A DNA stretch of 64,000 bases from Azospirillum oleiclasticum (GTDB taxonomy: Bacteria; Pseudomonadota; Alphaproteobacteria; Azospirillales; Azospirillaceae): positions 485,295-549,294 of the forward strand of contig NZ_JABFFR010000003.1 in NCBI RefSeq assembly GCF_013423485.1, written 5' to 3'. Under the pieces are notes generated by a model that was not told the origin of the DNA, ran no database searches, and saw only the letters and a list, made by a program, of their open reading frames with translations. A program made the position numbers and the translations under genes. Below, one piece after another: positions 58,244-64,000 of the stretch (position 1 is the stretch's first letter; each line of letters begins with the position of its first letter).

Positions 58244-58739
58244 AGGACGGTGCTCCAAAAGGGATAACGGCTCGGTTACGATGGCCCTGGCCGAATCCTC
58301 CTGACTGCGGTTGATGATGCCCGCAGCCTGTTTTTGGTCTGTCCCCTGACCCCGTATCGATCCGGCGGTTCCCGGTTGATCCGCGACACCGTCCGTTGCG
58401 CGCACCCTTTGGCTTGGTGCGTCGTCCTGCTCTCTACCCCAAATCGATGAAACGGACGTGACAGCGCCCGGACATTTTGGAGCGGACCCGGAAAGGCCCT
58501 GTGCGCGGTGTGACGGTGATTGGCCCGACCCTTTCGCGCCGCAACATATGTACCGACGACCGCACACCCAAGTCAAGTCCGCTGCAAGCAAAGGTGCCAT
58601 CCGGTTCGAGTATTTACCCTTCCTTAAGACCTCATTCCTGGAAAGAAGGCTGCGCATCGCGATACAGATCCTTGTCGGAAGCTGCGCTGCACACGACCTG
58701 ATCGAAAGGCCATGGCGCACAGTGCGCAACCGGCGGGCA
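58244..58739. other. 496-base region between asmA and the phosphotransacetylase fusion
   Basis: This stretch lies downstream of asmA and upstream of the MaoC-PTA gene, both on the minus strand, so it holds an asmA end and a PTA promoter. It is less GC-rich than its surroundings. Open frames in it lack ribosome sites and familiar residues. I found neither a strong terminator nor a good -35/-10 pair. Confidence 0.5.
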
Positions 58740-61700
58740 TCATCGCCGCAACCCCTCCAGCAGGTCGCGGATGATCCCCTGCGCTTTGTCACCGGGCACC
58801 GGCAGACCGGGGGCGACACGGTCCAGCGCGCCCTCGGCGGCGCGGCGTGCGATGAAGGCCTGAACCTCCTTCAGGTCGAAACTCCGCGTCGGCTTGTCCA
58901 GCGGCCCGGTCAGCCGCAGCGTCAGCGGCGGCACCGCGTCGTCGGCCCGCACCTGCACACGGACCTGGGCGTTGACGGTGCCGGCCGGCAGGTCGATCTG
59001 CCCCGCCGCCGCCGCATCCCCCAGCGGCGCGGTCAGCGCCAGATCGTCGCTGCGCACCACACCGCGCTCCACGGTGAAGCTGCCGTCCAGGCTGCCGAAG
59101 GACGTGTCGCCGCCCTGCAGCGCCCGCGCCAGCGCCTGGATCGCGTCCTGCGGGCGCTCGAGCCGGGCGGTCAGGCGCTGCGCCAGCGCGGCCATGTCGA
59201 AGCCGCGGACCGACCCGTCGCGCGCCGCCAGCCGCCCCTGCCCCGACAGGCTCTGCAGCATCGCCTGCGACGAGCGGCCGAAGGCCGACAGCTCGGCGTC
59301 GAGATCGATGGTGCCGCCGCTGATGCCCAGTGTCCGGTCCCCGGCCAGCGTGCCCGGCTTGGCCTTCACCACGGTCAGGTCGAGCTGCGCCTGCGGCACG
59401 CCGTCGGCGGGTGCGGCCAGTCGCCCGGTGGCCCCGACCTGCCCGCCAAGCAGCCCGCCGTCGAGTTGCTCCAGCGTCAGCACACCGCCGGACAGGGTCG
59501 CGCGCAGCGCCGGATTCTCCAGCCGCAACCCGCCGCCGGCCACCGCGGACGAGGTCAGCCCGAGCCGCCCGTCGAACGCGCTCAGCCAGGACAGGTCGAA
59601 CGTCTCGCCACCCGCCGCGGGCGGGGCGGGAGCCGGCCTTGCGGTGTTGCCGCCGCGGGCCGGTTCCGGCCGCGTTGCCGGCGGCGGGGCGGCCAGCCGG
59701 TCGAGGTCGATGTCACCGGTCTGAAGGTCAAGCTCGACCCGCGGACGCCCCGCCTCGCTGCGGTACCCCCCCTCCCCGGTGACCGAGGTGCCGGCCACCG
59801 TGCCCTGCAACCCCTTCACCGAAAGCGCCGCGGCACCGCCGCGCAGCTCCCCGTACAGGTCCACGGCGCCATAGGACGCCGGCGCGGTCGCAGGGTTGAG
59901 CAGCGACAGCAGCGCCCCGAGCTCCGGATGGGTGGTGCGCAGCTTGATGTCGGCCTGCGGGGTTCCGGACAGGCTGGCGAGCGTGCCGCCCGCCGTCAGG
60001 TTGCCCCCGGCCGCACCGAGTTCCACGTCGAGCGTCAGCCGATCGAGGTCGCCGGCGAACCGTCCGCGCAGCGTCACCGGCCCAAGCCGCTCCGGCGTCG
60101 GTGCGCCCGCGGGCCACGCAACGTGGCGCGCCAACCCGGCCAGCGACGGCGCCTCCGCGTTCACCGACAGGTCGGCCTGTCCCAGCGGCGACAGGCGGCC
60201 GATGCGGCCGCTCGCCTGCCCCGACATTCCCGCGAGGTCGGCGACCTTGACGTCGCGCAGGACCACGACCCCGCCCGCGGCCGTCGCGTCCAGCGCCAGC
60301 CCCTGCGCCGTCATGCCGCGGTAGGTGAGGTTGCCGGCGTTGAGCTGCAGGTTCACATCCACCCGGCGCAGCTCATCCAGCGGGCCGGGCGCCGTCCCGC
60401 CCCGCGCGGTTCCACCAGCCGCCGGCGCGGTCGCCGGGGCGTCGGCCGGCGCCGGCAGATAGGCGTCGAGGTTGAGCCGGTCGATGTCGAGCCGCACGCC
60501 ATAGGCCGGGCGCCCGCGGTCCACATAGGCCACGCCGCCGGTTACATGGCTGGTGTCGACGCGAAGGTCGATGCCGGTCACGTCCACCCGGCCGGGCCGC
60601 CCCTGGATGCGGGCGCCGAACGAGGCCTTGCGCAGCCGGTCGGGCGGAATCGCCTTCACGTCCTGCTTCAGCCATTCCAGCACGCCGCGCAGATTGTCGG
60701 CGCTCGCCTCCAGCCGCAGGTCGAGCACCGGTTGCCCGGCGGAGGTCGAGAGCGTTCCGCCGGCGACCACGTCCGACCCGCCGGGCAGCAGCGCCGCGAC
60801 CCGCTCGATGGTGACCACCCCGTCCGCGAGCGACGCTTCCAGCCGGGCCTGCCGGACCAGCGCGCCGTTGAAGGTCACCGCCTCGGCGACGATGTCGGCC
60901 TGCGCGCTCATCCCTTTCGGCAATTCGAATCCGCCCGCCGTCCGCGGCGGCTCGGCCGTCTGGGCCGGGCGCCCGCGTGACGGCTGGGCGGCGGGCGGCT
61001 GCACGGTGGACGACTTGCCGTTGCCCGACAACCACGCGTCGAGATCGAGGCGGTTCAGCGTCAGCGCCAGCTTGGCCCGTGGGTGGTCGCCGGTGTCGAG
61101 GCTCGCGGAGCCGCTCGCCCGCATGTCGCCGACCTGCATCTCCAGGCCGTTGAACGCCAGCAGGTCGCCGGCCCCCTCCACCGCGGCGCGCAGCGAGAAG
61201 GGCTGCCCCAGCCGCTGCATGACCCGGGCATCCGCCCCGAACGGGGCCAGGGCCGTCGCCAGATTGGCCCCCTCGGCGCGCAGGTCGCCCTGGGCGCGGG
61301 TGCCGCCGCCGGGCGCCGCCGCGGCGATGCCGGCGAAGCGCAGAGTCGTCTCGGTCTCCGGAAAGGTCAGCGCCGCGCGCACCGGCACCGCCGCCCCTTC
61401 GGTGAAGCGCCCGGTGGTCACCTCGCCACGCACCGGCACGCCGCGCAGGCGGAAGGTGCCGTGCATCTGGAACGGGCCGGCGAGGCTGGCGGCGACAACG
61501 CGGGCGTCGAGCGCCTCGGCCTTCTCCTCCTTGCCGGTGCGGTCGTCGCGGTAGAGGACGGTGCCCTTCTCGATGGTCACCTCGTCGAAGCTGACCATCG
61601 GAACGAATCGGCCACCCGTGCCGGTGTCCGATCCGTCCGGCGCCGGCCGGTCGCCATCGAACTCCCAGTTGAAGGCGCCGGTCTTCGCGGTCTCGAAAAC

Positions 61701-62039
61701 GAACAGCGGCTCGATGAAGGTCAGGCTTTCCACCTGCACCCGACCGCCCAGCAGAGGCATCAGCGCCACCGTCACGTCCAGCCGCTTCAGCGCCGCCATG
61801 TCGGGCAGCGCGAATCCCGGAGGGTTGGCGAGCCTCGCCCCGGCCACACTGACCTGCGGCGTGGGGAACAGCGACAGGCTGATGTCGCCGTCCAGCGACA
61901 CCGCGCGACCGGTGGCCGCGGAAATGCGCGCGGCGATCATGCCCTTGTGGCTGTTCCAGTCGATCACGGCCGGCAGCACCAGCACCGCCGCCAGCAGGAC
62001 GCCCAGCACGGCGAGCACAGCGATGAGCAGTTTCCTCAA
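58740..62039 (-). CDS. AsmA family outer-membrane biogenesis protein
   Basis: The 1099-residue protein has one N-terminal membrane helix (M-R-K-L-L-I-A-V-L-A-V-L-G, to about 27). The AsmA N-terminal domain follows (R-A-V-S-L-D-G-D-I-S-L-S-L-F-P-T-P, then A-D-M-A-A-L-K-R-L-D-V-T). A long beta-rich stretch has low-complexity proline linkers near 490-510 and 790-810, and the AsmA C-terminal domain contains G-x-L-A-A-R-D-G-S-V-R-G-F-D. AsmA-like proteins are thought to move phospholipids between membranes or affect outer-membrane assembly. It is probably monocistronic. Confidence 0.9.
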   Translation of the reverse strand: MRKLLIAVLAVLGVLLAAVLVLPAVIDWNSHKGMIAARISAATGRAVSLDGDISLSLFPTPQVSVAGARLANPPGFALPDMAALKRLDVTVALMPLLGGRVQVESLTFIEPLFVFETAKTGAFNWEFDGDRPAPDGSDTGTGGRFVPMVSFDEVTIEKGTVLYRDDRTGKEEKAEALDARVVAASLAGPFQMHGTFRLRGVPVRGEVTTGRFTEGAAVPVRAALTFPETETTLRFAGIAAAAPGGGTRAQGDLRAEGANLATALAPFGADARVMQRLGQPFSLRAAVEGAGDLLAFNGLEMQVGDMRASGSASLDTGDHPRAKLALTLNRLDLDAWLSGNGKSSTVQPPAAQPSRGRPAQTAEPPRTAGGFELPKGMSAQADIVAEAVTFNGALVRQARLEASLADGVVTIERVAALLPGGSDVVAGGTLSTSAGQPVLDLRLEASADNLRGVLEWLKQDVKAIPPDRLRKASFGARIQGRPGRVDVTGIDLRVDTSHVTGGVAYVDRGRPAYGVRLDIDRLNLDAYLPAPADAPATAPAAGGTARGGTAPGPLDELRRVDVNLQLNAGNLTYRGMTAQGLALDATAAGGVVVLRDVKVADLAGMSGQASGRIGRLSPLGQADLSVNAEAPSLAGLARHVAWPAGAPTPERLGPVTLRGRFAGDLDRLTLDVELGAAGGNLTAGGTLASLSGTPQADIKLRTTHPELGALLSLLNPATAPASYGAVDLYGELRGGAAALSVKGLQGTVAGTSVTGEGGYRSEAGRPRVELDLQTGDIDLDRLAAPPPATRPEPARGGNTARPAPAPPAAGGETFDLSWLSAFDGRLGLTSSAVAGGGLRLENPALRATLSGGVLTLEQLDGGLLGGQVGATGRLAAPADGVPQAQLDLTVVKAKPGTLAGDRTLGISGGTIDLDAELSAFGRSSQAMLQSLSGQGRLAARDGSVRGFDMAALAQRLTARLERPQDAIQALARALQGGDTSFGSLDGSFTVERGVVRSDDLALTAPLGDAAAAGQIDLPAGTVNAQVRVQVRADDAVPPLTLRLTGPLDKPTRSFDLKEVQAFIARRAAEGALDRVAPGLPVPGDKAQGIIRDLLEGLRR

Positions 62040-62205
62040 GACCTCAATCCTCCCCGGGCCACAATGCTCGCCCGCAGACCCGGACCCTTCTCGCCCCGAG
62101 CGTCATCCGCTAAGCTAACCGGGCAAGAAGAGACAAGCAAATTGGGCAAGCCAAGGGCAGGTTGCGCCCGTATGCGGCATTCCCCATCCCGCCGGAGACA
62201 CCGCC

Positions 62206-62382
62206 ATGGGCGACGTCGTCAACCTCAACCGCTTCCGCAAGCAGCGCCGCCGGGACGAGCGGGAGAAGCAGGCGTCGGAGAACCGGATCCGATTCGGCAC
62301 GCCGAAATCGGAGACGACCCGGCAGCGGCTGGAGCAGGACCGGCAGACCCGCGACCTCGACGGCAAGAAGCGGGAAGACTGA
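62206..62382 (+). CDS. DUF4169 family small protein
   Basis: The 58-residue protein starts M-G-D-V-V-N-L-N-R-F-R-K-Q-R and is almost entirely charged (R, K, E, D, Q), with the R-I-R-F-G-T-P-K segment typical of DUF4169. It is probably one long helix. The function is unknown. GGAG lies eight bases before the ATG, and an intrinsic-type hairpin follows the stop. It is divergent from asmA. Confidence 0.8.
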   Translation: MGDVVNLNRFRKQRRRDEREKQASENRIRFGTPKSETTRQRLEQDRQTRDLDGKKRED

Positions 62383-62384
62383 GC

Positions 62385-62401
62385 GCCCCGCTGGGGCTTT
62401 T
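62385..62401 (+). terminator. Terminator after the DUF4169 gene
   Basis: GCCCC (62385-62389) and GGGGC (62393-62397) form a short stem around three bases, followed by TTTT, three bases after the stop codon. Confidence 0.6.
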
Positions 62402-62592
62402 CCATACGCGGTTTCGCAGCACCTGCGACACTCTGCCGCATCTGCGGCGGGATGCCGCATGGCGGTTTTGCTTGTCATATCGTTCGTTTACATAACGATG
62501 TCTTCCCCGATAGTTCTGGACCGAAACCATCCGCCGCGCTATCTTTTGTCCAAGCGGAGTTCCTGAACTCCACAGGCGAGGAGTTGGGCAAG

Positions 62593-63396
62593 ATGGTCGA
62601 CGTCACTTCCCATCATCACCATTTGGCGGAGCCGCGCGCGTCGTGGCTGCCGCGGATCCGCACGGTCGGAACCGACCGGCCCTGGGTCTGGCTGGCCGCC
62701 GGCTGGCGCGACATGCTCGCCGCTCCCCTGATCAGCCTTGCCTACGGGCTGCTGGCCGTGGTGTCCAGCTTCGTGCTGGTCGCCGGGCTGGCGATGTACG
62801 GGATGCACTATCTGGTCCTGCCCATGGCGGCTGGTTTCATGCTGATCGGGCCGGTCCTGGCGGTCGGCCTCTACGAGACCAGCCGCCGCCTCGAACGCGG
62901 CGAGCACGCCGGCCTCTGGCCGGTGGTCATGGCCTACCGGCAGAACGGCACCCAGATCGCCGCCATCGGGCTGGCGCTGATGGTGGTGTTCTTCGCCTGG
63001 ATCCGGCTCGCCTTCCTGATCTTCATGCTGTTCTTCTCGATGGAGCCGCCTCCGCTCGACCTGCTGGTGGAGCGCATCTTCTTCTCCGAGGTGACGCTGC
63101 CCTTCCTGATCACCGGCACGGTGGCCGGCGGCTTCATGGCGGCGGCCGTGTTCTCGATGAGCGTGGTGGCCATCCCCATGCTGCTCGACCGCGACTGCGA
63201 CGCCTTCACCGCCATGGCGACCAGCATCACCGCCGTGCGGGAGAACCCTCGCACCATGCTGGTGTGGGCCGCGCTGATCGCGCTGTTCATCTCCGCCGGT
63301 CTGGCGACCGGCTTCGTGGGCCTGCTCATCGCCTTCCCGCTGATCGGCCACGCGTCCTGGCACGCCTATCGCGACGTTGTGTCCGGCGACCGCTGA
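62593..63396 (+). CDS. DUF2189 membrane protein
   Basis: The 267-residue protein has about six hydrophobic helices. After a short histidine-rich start (S-H-H-H-H-L) it shows W-L-A-A-G-W-R-D-M, G-L-Y-E-T-S-R-R-L-E-R-G-E and A-Y-R-Q-N-G-T-Q-I, the features of DUF2189 proteins, which are often near cytochrome oxidase genes in other species. The function is unknown. The ATG at 62593 has GAGGAG about ten bases upstream. It ends before a strong terminator. Confidence 0.85.
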   Translation: MVDVTSHHHHLAEPRASWLPRIRTVGTDRPWVWLAAGWRDMLAAPLISLAYGLLAVVSSFVLVAGLAMYGMHYLVLPMAAGFMLIGPVLAVGLYETSRRLERGEHAGLWPVVMAYRQNGTQIAAIGLALMVVFFAWIRLAFLIFMLFFSMEPPPLDLLVERIFFSEVTLPFLITGTVAGGFMAAAVFSMSVVAIPMLLDRDCDAFTAMATSITAVRENPRTMLVWAALIALFISAGLATGFVGLLIAFPLIGHASWHAYRDVVSGDR

Positions 63397-63417
63397 CCGT
63401 CCGGCACCCGGGCAGCA

Positions 63418-63449
63418 AAAACCCCCGCCGGGCGACCGGCGGGGGTTTT
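63418..63449. terminator. Rho-independent terminator after the DUF2189 gene
   Basis: AAAACCCCCGCCGG pairs with CCGGCGGGGGTTTT around GCGA (63418-63449). It has T runs on both strands and therefore serves the chemotaxis gene on the other strand too. Confidence 0.88.
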
Positions 63450-63479
63450 CCATTTCAAGACGGCCCATTTCAAGACGGC
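63450..63479. repeat. Perfect tandem duplication of 15 bases
   Basis: CCATTTCAAGACGGC occurs twice back to back (63450-63464 and 63465-63479) between the terminator and the end of the chemotaxis receptor gene. It is non-coding and looks like a recent slippage duplication. Confidence 0.85.
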
Positions 63480-63489
63480 GATGCCGTGA

Positions 63490-64000
63490 TCAGGCGCTCT
63501 GCCGCAGCGACCGCAGGAAGCCGGCGATGGCCGACTCCAGACGGGACGACTGGCTGGTGACCGACTCCGAGGTCTGAAGCACGCGGGTGGCGGCCGAGCC
63601 GGTCTCCGTCGCCGCGCGGGTCACCTGCTCAATGGTGTGCGACACGGCGCTGGTGCCGGCCGCCGCCTGCTGGACGTTGCGCGCGATCTCGTTGGTGGCG
63701 GCCCCCTGCTCCTCCACCGCCGCGGCGATGGTGGTGGCGATCTCGTTGATTTCCGTGATGGTGGCGCCGATGCCCTTCATCACGGTCACCGTCTCGTTGG
63801 TGGCGTTCTGGATGGCCCCGACCTGCCCGGTGATGTCCTCGGTCGCCTTGGCCGTCTGGGTGGCGAGGTTCTTGACCTCCTGCGCCACGACGGCGAAACC
63901 TTTGCCCGCCTCGCCCGCGCGCGCCGCCTCGATGGTGGCGTTGAGCGCCAGCAGGTTGGTCTGTCCGGCGATGGTGGCGATCAGCTTCACGATCTCGCCG
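63490..64000 (-). CDS. Methyl-accepting chemotaxis protein, C-terminal part
   Basis: The frame runs off the right edge, so only the C-terminal 169 residues are visible. They contain the conserved signalling tip of chemoreceptors ([21 protein letters not shown]) and the [14 protein letters not shown] strand that contacts CheA/CheW. A methylation helix with [12 protein letters not shown] follows. The sensory domain lies outside the window, so the ligand is unknown. No C-terminal CheR pentapeptide is seen. Confidence 0.93.
   Translation of the reverse strand, partial: GEIVKLIATIAGQTNLLALNATIEAARAGEAGKGFAVVAQEVKNLATQTAKATEDITGQVGAIQNATNETVTVMKGIGATITEINEIATTIAAAVEEQGAATNEIARNVQQAAAGTSAVSHTIEQVTRAATETGSAATRVLQTSESVTSQSSRLESAIAGFLRSLRQSA

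Noticed and set aside
58603..58609. GGTTCGA resembling a tRNA T-loop
   Set aside because: The surrounding bases form no acceptor or anticodon stem, so it is a chance match.
58477..58701. Possible 74-residue gene in the gap upstream of the phosphotransacetylase fusion
   Set aside because: It has no ribosome site, no recognised family and a composition unlike neighbouring genes.
58458..60980. An 840-residue open frame on the plus strand
   Set aside because: It is antisense to the AsmA gene, arginine/glutamine-rich and without any domain.

Overview
The window reads as one stretch of a high-GC alphaproteobacterial chromosome, most like Rhodospirillales/Azospirillum. The evidence is the order pdxJ-acpS-lepB-rnc-era, a MucR-type regulator beside an HU gene, DUF1289, DUF4169 and DUF2189 proteins, TakP-type TRAP binding proteins and many four-base start/stop overlaps. 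I saw no rRNA, tRNA, insertion sequence, integrase, CRISPR array or prophage gene. The genus is an inference from gene content, not from a search.

Layout. 1-5663: a GlsB/YeaQ-type membrane protein cut by the left edge, a creatininase-family hydrolase, the glucan glucosyltransferase OpgH (minus strand), then three tightly coupled genes: a zinc-free BchC-like dehydrogenase, a diverged 6-carboxytetrahydropterin synthase homologue and a SAM methyltransferase. DoxX follows. 5764-8355: a Bcr/CflA drug exporter and PmbA. 8410-15813: a hexuronate catabolic cluster (TRAP binding protein, KdgD, a FadR/GntR regulator with two near-identical 13-base operator-like palindromes, UxuA, UxaC, UxuB). 15951-18689: an iron-type TonB energising system (secreted 145-residue protein, ExbB, ExbD, TonB) with a Fur-like box over its probable promoter. 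18749-20208: DUF1289 and TakP-like genes.

20586-28125 is a long minus-strand run of housekeeping genes: pdxJ, acpS, lepB, rnc, era, DUF1003, recO, parC. 28304-34803 holds metabolic and transport genes (MBL hydrolase, aldose dehydrogenase, glutathione transferase, MFS exporter, ureohydrolase, aldo-keto reductase). 34807-36969 has small membrane or secreted unknowns and a striking six-EF-hand protein. clpB follows (37013-39673).

39863-46849 pairs a HAL/PAL-family protein that lacks the canonical MIO triad with a complete dipeptide-type ABC importer (dppABCDF). 47046-51235 holds a TPR protein with a secreted partner, then an FAD-dependent oxidoreductase and a polysaccharide pyruvyl transferase homologue. 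51456-53285 encodes a two-subunit CoA transferase and a small HAD phosphatase. 53352-55477: TerC, HU and MucR. 55584-58243: acetate kinase and a MaoC-phosphotransacetylase fusion, then a large AsmA protein (58740-62039). The right end has DUF4169, DUF2189 and the C-terminal part of a chemotaxis receptor cut by the edge.

The parts most worth a second look are the HAL-like protein without an MIO triad next to a peptide importer, the BchC-like/pterin-synthase-like/methyltransferase trio whose pterin-synthase member has lost its catalytic residues, the repeated operator in the hexuronate cluster, the EF-hand protein, and a MucR whose final zinc ligand is missing.
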